A stretch of 64,000 bases of DNA, taken from contig NZ_SDQD01000001.1 in the NCBI RefSeq assembly GCF_004153685.1, forward strand, positions 682,001 through 746,000, given 5' to 3'. The notes below the pieces were generated by a model, which ran no database searches, had not been told where the DNA came from, and worked only from the letters and a program-made list of their open reading frames with translations. The DNA is from Pollutimonas harenae. Its GTDB lineage: Bacteria; Pseudomonadota; Gammaproteobacteria; Burkholderiales; Burkholderiaceae_B. Below, one piece after another: positions 20,307 through 27,802 of the stretch; position 1 is the stretch's first letter, and each line of letters opens with the position of its first letter. A program made the position numbers and the translations under genes.

Positions 20307-20531
20307 CGTTTTCTCCATTCCCGACTGCGATTGGTCGGGGCTAATTACAGTGCGCATCACTTGTTTACTTACAGCCTATGCGCACACGATTTCTTGATAC
20401 CTGTTCTTAACCAAAAACATTACAGCAGGTAGGCATAAATGCAAAGCCCACCAATTTTTTTGGTCAAGCGTAGCACTTTAACACGAATATGTTCTATCTT
20501 GCAAGTGGCTTACGGTTACTACACCATAAGC
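20307..20531. promoter_or_regulatory. rplC upstream region with candidate promoter
   Basis: A gap of 225 bp between rplC and tetR, both on the minus strand, so it must carry the promoter and leader of rplC-onward. On the minus strand a TTGCAA / TTAAAG pair separated by 17 nt is visible around 20471-20499, and a TTGACC hexamer at 20462-20467 slightly downstream. The base composition is AT-rich compared with flanking genes. The leader to the rplC start would be roughly 150 nt, long enough for regulation by a ribosomal protein, but no known structure was recognised. Confidence 0.45.
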
Positions 20532-21170
20532 TTATTTGGGTTTCGCTTTTTCAGCTTCCGCCATAGTGGCATCTATCAACGCCATAGCCATCCAGCGCAC
20601 CGTCGACTCGATCTCGCGGTCGGACGCATTCCAGATGTCTTTTAGTACCAAGTAGGCCTCGTACCCATAAATGGTAGATAGCGCCTTGTGCAGTCGGCGG
20701 ATCAAGGGCTTGGGGATCTGATTCTCGAGAGGCAACAAAGCCTGCGCAAGAATCTTCAAGCGATGGCCTCGTCGATATGGCTCTTCATCGAGCATGCCTG
20801 CTCGCTCCAACGCTCGATGTTCCAGCGCGAGCTGCAACGCAGCCCGCATTTCTGTTTCGTACTCTTTGAACCGGGGAAATGTGTGATCGAACAGCTCCAT
20901 GACACGTTCACGAGCACTTTCGTGTTGTGAAGCTGTGGTACGCACGGGACCCAGTGAAGTATCGACGATCGCTGCAATCAATTTGCTGCGGCTTGGAAAA
21001 TAACGATACGCCGTGGCGCGCGAAACATCGGCGCGGGCCGCCACCTGCGCGACGGACGGCATGATACCCGTGGAAATCAACTCCATTGCAGCCTGAAGCA
21101 GCGCCGCATAAGTTCGAGCACGAGGTCCACTTGCGGGCGCTTTGGGCACAGAAGTAACTACGTATCTCAT
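20532..21170 (-). CDS. TetR/AcrR-family transcriptional regulator
   Basis: A 212-residue DNA-binding regulator. Residues about 20-65 form the TetR helix-turn-helix (AALLQAAMELISTGIMPSVA, RADVSRATAYRYFPSRSKLI), and the rest is the helical ligand-binding domain. It is divergent from the hydrolase/ABC operon with a 200-bp gap that holds two inverted repeats, the normal layout for a local repressor answering to the substrate of that operon. Ligand unknown. Confidence 0.85.
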   Translation of the reverse strand: MRYVVTSVPKAPASGPRARTYAALLQAAMELISTGIMPSVAQVAARADVSRATAYRYFPSRSKLIAAIVDTSLGPVRTTASQHESARERVMELFDHTFPRFKEYETEMRAALQLALEHRALERAGMLDEEPYRRGHRLKILAQALLPLENQIPKPLIRRLHKALSTIYGYEAYLVLKDIWNASDREIESTVRWMAMALIDATMAEAEKAKPK

Positions 21171-21192
21171 ATACCTGCTCCCCTTTTTTTAT

Positions 21193-21212
21193 TTTTGATC
21201 CACATCAAAAAA
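21193..21212. promoter_or_regulatory. candidate TetR operator: perfect inverted repeat near the tetR start
   Basis: Two perfect 8-bp arms, TTTTTGAT (21193-21200) and ATCAAAAA (21205-21212), flank the spacer CCAC. The 20-bp site lies 22 bp upstream of the tetR start codon, suited to autorepression. Assignment to this TetR protein is inference from position and symmetry. Confidence 0.5.
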
Positions 21213-21217
21213 TCGCT

Positions 21218-21262
21218 TGACCTTACTTAAAAGACTACATAGAATCAAATCGGCTTTTAAGA
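21218..21262 (+). promoter_or_regulatory. sigma-70-like promoter of the hydrolase/ABC operon with overlapping inverted repeat
   Basis: TTGACC (21218-21223) and TAGAAT (21241-21246) are spaced by exactly 17 nt, reading towards the operon. An inverted repeat overlaps it: CTTAAAAG (21227-21234, in the spacer) and CTTTTAAG (21255-21262, at the expected start of transcription). A repressor bound there would block the promoter. No other promoter this good was seen in the gap. Confidence 0.6.
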
Positions 21263-21370
21263 TTGCTGTCTCATTTTGAGTCTAATGTCTTAAATAGTAA
21301 ATAAAAAATTCTTATAACCACCCGAAACACTAGAAAACCTCAAGGTTCGATCGGGCATGGAGACAACATC

Positions 21371-21535
21371 ATGAAGATTGCAACCTTCTGGTGGGGCCGT
21401 GTGCGTCACAAAGACGCCATGCGAGCACTTATCAGCACCTGTCCCCGTAGCTCCTCTCGCTATCCGAGCAATCCCATCACTCTCGGCATACGCATCAAAA
21501 CGGGCAGCAGCATCCAGAAGGGCATATCCAAATGA
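21371..21535 (+). CDS. small open reading frame (54 codons) coupled to the hydrolase gene
   Basis: Reads MKIATFWWGRVRHKDAMRAL and ends GSSIQKGISK. It has a fair ribosome binding signal (GGAG, 8 nt before ATG) and its TGA overlaps the hydrolase ATG as ATGA. The product is basic and matches nothing I recognise. It could be a real small protein, a leader that couples translation of the hydrolase, or the N-terminal remnant of a lost enzyme. Confidence 0.4.
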   Translation: MKIATFWWGRVRHKDAMRALISTCPRSSSRYPSNPITLGIRIKTGSSIQKGISK

Positions 21536-22320
21536 CAACGCAGTTCATTGACAATATGGCTGTGGAAATCACGGGCGAAGGCGAGCCTATAGTATGTCTG
21601 CACGGTCTTGGTGGTTCATCCAATAATTGGACACCAGTGGAACCAGCGTTAGCCAACTTCCAGTTGGTCCGCTTCGACCTACCCGGTAGTGCGCGATCAT
21701 CGAGTATCAGTGCAGAGCTCTCAATCGAAAACATAGCCGAGCGAATCATCCTCGCCTGTAGCAAGCTGGGAATTACCCGCGCCCACTTCCTGGGCCATTC
21801 ACTTGGCACCATTATATGTTTCCAGATCGCCGCCACACGGCCCCAACTAGTCAAGAGCCTGGCTCTGTTCGGTCCTTTGCTCTGTCCAACCGAAGCGGCA
21901 CGTCCAAATATACGGGCCCGAGCCGACAAAGCACGCAATGAAGGCGTAAAAGGCATGCAGGAGATTGCCGACGCTATCACGGCTGGTGCCATTTCCGCCA
22001 CCACCCGGCGTGAACAACCCGCGATTTCCGCTCTGGTCAGAGAAAGCGTCATGCGTCAGGATGCCCAAGGCTATGCACGCTCCTGCGACGCGCTAGCCAA
22101 TGCAAAGGCGCCCGCCGTCGAAACCATCGAGTGTCCCGTTCTACTCGTTACCGGCGACCAAGACGGGGTAGCACCACCGCAGGCCGTGCGTGCAATCGCA
22201 GACAGCATTCCCGGAAGCCGCAGTGTTGTCTATGCACAGTGCGGACACTGGACCACATTCGAACGTGCGCATGACTGCATGCGAGACCTCAAGGATTTCT
22301 ATTCCGGACGCTTTCAGTAA
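21532..22320 (+). CDS. alpha/beta-fold hydrolase (PcaD/enol-lactonase-like)
   Basis: A 262-residue serine hydrolase acting in the cytosol on an ester, lactone or similar bond. The oxyanion loop (IVCLHGLGGSSNNW), nucleophile elbow (FLGHSLGTII), the acid (VTGDQDGVAPP) and the catalytic His (YAQCGHWTTFE) are all visible, so it should be active. The layout resembles 3-oxoadipate enol-lactonase relatives, but the substrate is open. It is first or second in the TetR-linked operon, 11 bp before the amidohydrolase. Confidence 0.85.
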   Translation: MTTQFIDNMAVEITGEGEPIVCLHGLGGSSNNWTPVEPALANFQLVRFDLPGSARSSSISAELSIENIAERIILACSKLGITRAHFLGHSLGTIICFQIAATRPQLVKSLALFGPLLCPTEAARPNIRARADKARNEGVKGMQEIADAITAGAISATTRREQPAISALVRESVMRQDAQGYARSCDALANAKAPAVETIECPVLLVTGDQDGVAPPQAVRAIADSIPGSRSVVYAQCGHWTTFERAHDCMRDLKDFYSGRFQ

Positions 22321-22331
22321 AGGACGGTAGC

Positions 22332-23612
22332 ATGGCCAACACCCTATTCACCAATGTCCGTATTTTCGACGGTTCAGGTGCCCAGCCCTACCACGGCGAA
22401 GTCTTGGTCGAGGGCAATCGGATTACCCGGGTCGCGCGCTCGGCCCGCTCCTTTCAAAGCGGTGACGCAACGTTGATAGACGGCGCTGGCGCTTTCTTGA
22501 TGCCCGGCATGACCGAGGCGCATACGCACTTTTCCTGGAATGACCAGCCTTCATTGACCGCCATCCAGATGATGCCGCCAGAAGAGCACATTCTGTGGTG
22601 TGTGCGAGTTGCCAAACGTTATCTGGACATGGGGTGGACTTCCTGTGTGGGTGCAGCTACCGCCAAAGCACGACTGGATGTGGTGCTCCGCAACGCCATC
22701 AACGCCGGAGAGTTTCCCGGACCACGCTATCTGGCAGCAAGCCAGGAAATCACCACAGTGGGTGGTCTGGGCGATGAGTCCCGTCCTCACCTTCCTTTCC
22801 CCGAGCTCAATTTCGGCTGCGTCGTGACCGGACCCAATGAAATGCGCCGCGCCGCACGCACGTATATCAAATACGGCGTAGATACGCTGAAAATCAATCT
22901 TTCCGGCGAATACATCGCCGGTATGCCGGCCGAAATCACTCCTTTTACCGACGCCGAAATCGCCGCGCTGGTCGAAGAAGCGCACAGGCATGGCCGCCGA
23001 GTCGCAGCTCATGCCCGTTCATGCGAATCGATCAAGCAGTGTATACGCCACAACATCGACCTCATTTATCACGCCAGCTTCACTGACGATGAAGCGCTGG
23101 ACATGCTGGAGGCAAACCGCCACCGTATTTTCCTGGCACCGGGGTTGGCATGGCTCGTAAATACCAGCTACCACGCATCCGAATACGGCATAACACCGGC
23201 CATTGCAGAATCCATGGGGTATCACCGCGAACTAGAGGCTGCGATCGAGTCCCTAAAGAAAATGCATCGACGCGGCGTTCGCATCCTACCCGGAGGCGAC
23301 TACGGTTTTGCCTGGATCAAGCATGCTACGAACGCCCAGGATCTCGAATACTTCGTCAAATATCTGGGCTTCTCACCTATGGAAGCCTTACTGAGTGCTA
23401 CGCGGCTTGGCGGAGAAATAATGCTTCGCCCGCACGAGCTAGGTCAAGTCAAAGAGAGTTTTCTTGCCGACATGATTCTGATCGATGGTGACCCACTCTC
23501 TGATATTCGCGTCCTGCAAGACCCCACTCGTATCCTTGCTGTAATGAAAGACGGCGAATTCCACAAGAAGCCCGATATTCACGGCACTCGCAATATGACG
23601 CGCTGGGCCTGA
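22332..23612 (+). CDS. metal-dependent amidohydrolase family protein
   Basis: A 426-residue member of the amidohydrolase superfamily (imidazolonepropionase-like group). Metal-site motifs are in order: HxH in MTEAHTHFSW, a candidate Lys ligand in VDTLKINLSGEY, His in VAAHARS, His in IYHASF, and Asp in LPGGDYGF. A C-terminal composite beta-sandwich part (ADMILIDGDPLSDIRVL) is typical. It would hydrolyse a C-N or C-O bond in a cyclic or linear substrate. Preceded by AAAGGACGG; it sits between the hydrolase and the ABC permease genes. Confidence 0.85.
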   Translation: MANTLFTNVRIFDGSGAQPYHGEVLVEGNRITRVARSARSFQSGDATLIDGAGAFLMPGMTEAHTHFSWNDQPSLTAIQMMPPEEHILWCVRVAKRYLDMGWTSCVGAATAKARLDVVLRNAINAGEFPGPRYLAASQEITTVGGLGDESRPHLPFPELNFGCVVTGPNEMRRAARTYIKYGVDTLKINLSGEYIAGMPAEITPFTDAEIAALVEEAHRHGRRVAAHARSCESIKQCIRHNIDLIYHASFTDDEALDMLEANRHRIFLAPGLAWLVNTSYHASEYGITPAIAESMGYHRELEAAIESLKKMHRRGVRILPGGDYGFAWIKHATNAQDLEYFVKYLGFSPMEALLSATRLGGEIMLRPHELGQVKESFLADMILIDGDPLSDIRVLQDPTRILAVMKDGEFHKKPDIHGTRNMTRWA

Positions 23613-23614
23613 TC

Positions 23615-24580
23615 ATGGGCGGGAAAAAATGGAAACGCCCCCGCCACTCGGTACTGATCACTTCCTTGGTGATCGGCCTCCCCGTTCTGGCCTTGAGCAT
23701 CGCGGCACTAATGAGCAATGCTCGCCTGTTTATTCTCACGCTCATGAACGGGCTCACACTGGCCGCCCTCTATTTTCTCGTGGCTAGCGGCTTCACTCTC
23801 ATCTTCGGCCTCATGCGTAACGTCAACCTCGCACATGGGTCACTCTTCCTGCTTGGAGGATACGTAGGCTATAGCGTCGGCGACCTGACCGGTTCCTGGT
23901 TCGCCGCCATCGCTGCAGGTTTTATCACTGTGGCGCTGGCGGGATTACTGCTCCAAATTTTGGTCTTCCGATACATGGACGGACAAGAACTCAGACAAAC
24001 ACTTGTCACCATTGGGCTCTCGATTGTTCTGGCCGACATCTACATGTGGATCTGGGGAGGGGATACCTACCAGTTCGATCCACCTGAGTGGATGCTGTTT
24101 CCGGTACCAATGCCGATCATCAACGCCTATCCAGCCTTCCGGCTATTGGTCCTCCTGTCCGCCATTATTATAGGCGTCGGGCTATGGCTATTCCTTAACC
24201 GGACGAGCATCGGAGCCATGATACGGGCGGGTGTGGACGACAAGCGGATGCTGTCGGCCAGTGGAGTCAATGTCCAGCGCGTCTTCGCAGTCACCTTCGC
24301 CTTGGGTGCCGGACTTGCTGGCTTAGCAGGCGTAATCGGCGGTACAGCGCTGTCCATTGCTCCCGGGGAAGATGTGCGCTACCTGCTTGCGTCCCTTATT
24401 GTCGTTATCGTGGGGGGCATGGGAAGTATCACAGGAGCCGTGATCGGAGCTTTACTGATCGGCATTGCCGAAACCATGGGCATGGCGTATGCACCTACCT
24501 ATGGCGTCGTGTTCACTTTCATCATCATGGTGGTCGTGCTCGCATTGCGCCCCCAAGGCATCATGGGGAAAAAAGCATGA
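23615..24580 (+). CDS. branched-chain amino acid-type ABC transporter permease, LivH-like
   Basis: A 321-residue inner-membrane permease of the HAAT family with about eight hydrophobic segments. Family motifs: LNGLTLAALYFLVASGFTLI, FGLMRNVNLAHGSLFLLGGY, and the C-terminal EAA-like loop region (IVVIVGGMGSITGAVIGALL). It starts 2 bp after the amidohydrolase stop and overlaps the LivM-like start by 4 bp. HAAT importers carry amino acids, amides, urea or aromatic acids; the substrate is unknown here. Confidence 0.9.
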   Translation: MGGKKWKRPRHSVLITSLVIGLPVLALSIAALMSNARLFILTLMNGLTLAALYFLVASGFTLIFGLMRNVNLAHGSLFLLGGYVGYSVGDLTGSWFAAIAAGFITVALAGLLLQILVFRYMDGQELRQTLVTIGLSIVLADIYMWIWGGDTYQFDPPEWMLFPVPMPIINAYPAFRLLVLLSAIIIGVGLWLFLNRTSIGAMIRAGVDDKRMLSASGVNVQRVFAVTFALGAGLAGLAGVIGGTALSIAPGEDVRYLLASLIVVIVGGMGSITGAVIGALLIGIAETMGMAYAPTYGVVFTFIIMVVVLALRPQGIMGKKA

Positions 24581-25692
24581 GTGCGAACAAGTGGCGCCAC
24601 GCCATGAAAAGCAGCAATTCAATAGCTGCAAGAAAAAGCCAGCCCCCTGTGAGCACACGCACCTCTGTGCAAGACGGCCGGCCACAAACCACCTCTACAC
24701 AACCAGACCGATACAGCCAAACCCGCTCCAAGCTTCTGCGCTACGCCATCATCCTGATCATTCTGCTGGTGTATCCCTGGACCGCGTCCAGCTTCTTTGT
24801 GTTTCAAATCGGAGCACAATCGCTAATTCTGGGCATCATCGCACTGTCATTGGCTTTCCTGGCCGGATACGGTGGCATGGTCAGCCTGTCGCAATTGACG
24901 GTCGCCGGCATTGCAGGCTACGCCACAGCCATTTTTGGCCACTCTGCTGTCGGCCAGATCAGCCTGGAGTGGCCTTGGTGGCTAGTCTCCGTGCTCGCTA
25001 TGCTGTTAGCTGTAGGCGCGGCAACATTGATCGGCCTCGTATCGGTACGGACGGACGGCATCTACACGATCATGATCACGCTGGCCATTGGCGTAGCAAT
25101 GTTTTATCTTACTCAGCAAAACTACACCGTATTCAATGGTTTCCAGGGCTTTTCCAACATATTTCCACCTCAGTTCGGAACGCTCAACCTGCGGGACCCT
25201 ATACCTTTTTATTACCTTTCCTTGTTCTTCGCCGTGCTGTCGTACGCCGCAGTCAAATATGTCGTGCGTACGCCTTTTGGAGTCGCCTTGCAGGGCACGC
25301 GCGATAACACTCGGCGGATGCGAGCCCTGGGATTCAACGTTGCCGCGCACCGCGTAGCGGCCCATGCCTTCGCGGGCCTGCTGGCAGGCATCGGTGGCAT
25401 CTTGCTAGTTTGGTATAACGCGCGCATTTCGCCAGGAACAATCGGCACCTCCGCCCTTCTCAATATTCTTATCATCGCTGTCATCGGCGGCATGCGTCAC
25501 CCACTTGGAGCGTTCATCGGAGCGCTTGCCTTCGTACTACTGCAGAACTTTGCAATTGACCTGATCGATCGCGAGCGCTTCAACCTGGTCATTGGTGGCA
25601 CCTTCCTTCTAATACTAATTTTCTCACCTGACGGCCTGCTAGGCCTATGGCATCGCCTACGTGGCCTACTTCACCCGGCCCGAAAACAATAG
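24577..25692 (+). CDS. branched-chain amino acid-type ABC transporter permease, LivM-like
   Basis: Second permease (371 residues) of the HAAT importer. A polar N-terminal extension of about 48 residues, rich in Ser, Thr, Gln and Arg, precedes the first membrane segment. Family motifs are present (LGIIALSLAFLAGYGGMVSL, ALQGTRDNTRRMRALGFNVA, ILIIAVIGGMRHPLGAFIGA). The start overlaps the LivH-like stop (ATGA). The extension is longer than usual but polar and likely cytoplasmic. Confidence 0.9.
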   Translation: MSANKWRHAMKSSNSIAARKSQPPVSTRTSVQDGRPQTTSTQPDRYSQTRSKLLRYAIILIILLVYPWTASSFFVFQIGAQSLILGIIALSLAFLAGYGGMVSLSQLTVAGIAGYATAIFGHSAVGQISLEWPWWLVSVLAMLLAVGAATLIGLVSVRTDGIYTIMITLAIGVAMFYLTQQNYTVFNGFQGFSNIFPPQFGTLNLRDPIPFYYLSLFFAVLSYAAVKYVVRTPFGVALQGTRDNTRRMRALGFNVAAHRVAAHAFAGLLAGIGGILLVWYNARISPGTIGTSALLNILIIAVIGGMRHPLGAFIGALAFVLLQNFAIDLIDRERFNLVIGGTFLLILIFSPDGLLGLWHRLRGLLHPARKQ

Positions 25693-25736
25693 GGTGAAGG
25701 AACGAGCCCAATCATTACAACATCCGGAGACACGAC

Positions 25737-26978
25737 ATGAAATCGACCAAGATATGCTTTAGCGGCACCATTCTGGCCCTCGCGCTGGCGAGCATCGGCA
25801 CTGCCGCTCACGCCCAGGACACATTGAAAATAGGCGTCCTTGCAACACTTGAAGGAGCACTGACCGTCCCCGGCCAGGACGGCATGCGCGGGATGGAGCT
25901 CGCTATGCGGCAGCATAACTTCACAGCTGGCGGCAAAAAGATTGAGGTCATCCGTGCGTCCTCGACCGGACAGCCAGACACAGCCGTCAACGCCGCTCGC
26001 AAGCTGGTCGAACAGGATAATGTATCTATTCTGATCGGGCCTCTCTCCGGCTCCGAGGGCATCGCAATCAAGGACTACGCCAAGACCCAGCCTAACGTGA
26101 TCTTCGTGAACGGATCGTCAGCCGCACAAGAAACTACGCTTAAGGATCCAGCAAGCAATTTCTATCGTTTTTCAACTGATGGTGCCCAGTGGTCGGCAGG
26201 CCTGGGGACTTATGTATATAACGAAAAGGGCTATAAGAACGTGGCGGTTGTCGCCGAGGATTATTCGTTTCCATATGCCCAGGTTCAAGGCTTCATGATC
26301 GAATACTGCAAGGCGGGGGGCAAGGTGACCGACAAGCAGTGGGTCCCGCTTGGTACTAAAGACTATTCGTCGGTCATCGCTAAACTACCCTCGAATATCG
26401 ACGCCATTTACGTCGCACTGGGAGGAGCGGACGCAGTTAACTTCCTCTCACAATACGAACAATCCGGCGGTGACAAGCCCTTTATTGGCGGCTCCATCAC
26501 GGTAGATCAAACCGTTCTGAGCTATAAGGGCAAGCGACGCGACTCCCTGGTCGGCACACCCGCCGCTGGACCCACAGCTGACAACTGGGACAATCCTGAC
26601 TGGAATAAATTTGTTCAAGCTTATCGCGATGCCAAGTTCGATAACGCTTATGCAACACCAGGTCTATTCGCACATGCCTACTATGTCAACACGAAAGCAG
26701 TTCTGGACGGCCTGGATGCGGTGAACGGCGAAGTGAGCAAACTCGGCCAGCAGCTGGCGACCATGTCGGTCGAAACTCCAACCGGCCCTGTTAAGCTCGA
26801 TGCAAACCGCAACGGCGTAGCGAACATCTTCTTGACGGAGGTAGCAAAGGATGACTCCGGAGCCCTTTACAACCGTGTCGTCAAAGTCACGCCAAATGTC
26901 ACGCAGACACTGGGGCTAAGCAAGGAAGAGTTTGCCAAGATGGGTTTCGGCACACGCGACAATCCTGAGTGTAAATAA
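25737..26978 (+). CDS. ABC transporter periplasmic substrate-binding protein, Leu/Ile/Val-binding type
   Basis: A 413-residue type I binding protein exported to the periplasm. A signal peptide of about 26 residues ends at AHA-QDTLKIG. The first mature strands read LKIGVLATLEGALTVPGQDG, followed by RKLVEQDNVSILIGPLSGSE, the usual Peripla_BP_6 layout. GGAGACACGAC precedes the ATG. It supplies the importer formed by the LivH-, LivM-, LivG- and LivF-like proteins around it. The ligand is unknown; neighbours suggest an amide, lactone or aromatic compound. Confidence 0.9.
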   Translation: MKSTKICFSGTILALALASIGTAAHAQDTLKIGVLATLEGALTVPGQDGMRGMELAMRQHNFTAGGKKIEVIRASSTGQPDTAVNAARKLVEQDNVSILIGPLSGSEGIAIKDYAKTQPNVIFVNGSSAAQETTLKDPASNFYRFSTDGAQWSAGLGTYVYNEKGYKNVAVVAEDYSFPYAQVQGFMIEYCKAGGKVTDKQWVPLGTKDYSSVIAKLPSNIDAIYVALGGADAVNFLSQYEQSGGDKPFIGGSITVDQTVLSYKGKRRDSLVGTPAAGPTADNWDNPDWNKFVQAYRDAKFDNAYATPGLFAHAYYVNTKAVLDGLDAVNGEVSKLGQQLATMSVETPTGPVKLDANRNGVANIFLTEVAKDDSGALYNRVVKVTPNVTQTLGLSKEEFAKMGFGTRDNPECK

Positions 26979-27013
26979 TCCTCTAAAACCTTCGTCCGAA
27001 ACGGCATTGAATC

Positions 27014-27802
27014 ATGGCACTTTCTCCAATCGGCTCCAGCTTTCAGTCCGGAAATGCACTTGAGTTGCATCGCGTATCACGCAGCTTCGGGGCGCTCAAA
27101 GCCATCGATGACGTCTCCTTCAGCGTCGCAGCGGGGCAGCGATATGCCGTGCTTGGCTCCAATGGAGCTGGAAAAACGACCTTGTTCAATGCCATTACGG
27201 GCGACTTCTTTCCGAGCAGCGGCCGCGTGCTGCTGTTCGGTGAGGACGTCACGCTTCTCCCACCGCAGGAACGTATACGGCGCGGCCTGCGGCGTACCTA
27301 TCAATCCTCCTTGCTTTTTCGCGACCTCACGGTTCGCGACAATCTTTTTTTGGCTGTACGCGGCGTCACGAGAGGCAGGTTCAGCTTCGTTCGTCCGAGG
27401 CACGACGACGCAAGCAGGGTCTCGGCTGCGCAATTGCTGGATCATATCCGCCTGAGCCATCTAGATAACACGATGGTGTCGGAACTCTCGCACGGACAGC
27501 AACGGCAACTGGAGATCGGCATGGCTCTGGCCGGGTCGCCTCGATTGATTTTGTTCGACGAGCCCGCTGCCGGCCTTTCGCCCGCCGAACGCAAAGAGCT
27601 AGTTGCACTACTACAGGCACTGCCGCCTCATTTGGGCTACATCATCATCGAGCACGATCTGGAAATCGCGTTGAACGTAGTGGAACGCGTCACCGTCATG
27701 CACAACGGTCGCGTACTCTGCCATGGCACACCACAGGAGATCGAAGCCAATCCCGACGTTCAGGCCATTTACATGGGAGAGCATGGCTATGGCCAACATT
27801 AA
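27014..27802 (+). CDS. ABC transporter ATP-binding protein, LivG-like
   Basis: A 262-residue ATPase of the HAAT importer. Walker A GSNGAGKTTLFNAITGDF, signature ELSHGQQRQLEIGMAL (with H in place of the usual G), Walker B LILFDEPAAGLSPAE and the switch His in IIIEHDLE are visible. Its 3' end overlaps the start of the next ATPase gene by 14-20 bp, so the two are translated together as expected for a heterodimer. Confidence 0.9.
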   Translation: MALSPIGSSFQSGNALELHRVSRSFGALKAIDDVSFSVAAGQRYAVLGSNGAGKTTLFNAITGDFFPSSGRVLLFGEDVTLLPPQERIRRGLRRTYQSSLLFRDLTVRDNLFLAVRGVTRGRFSFVRPRHDDASRVSAAQLLDHIRLSHLDNTMVSELSHGQQRQLEIGMALAGSPRLILFDEPAAGLSPAERKELVALLQALPPHLGYIIIEHDLEIALNVVERVTVMHNGRVLCHGTPQEIEANPDVQAIYMGEHGYGQH

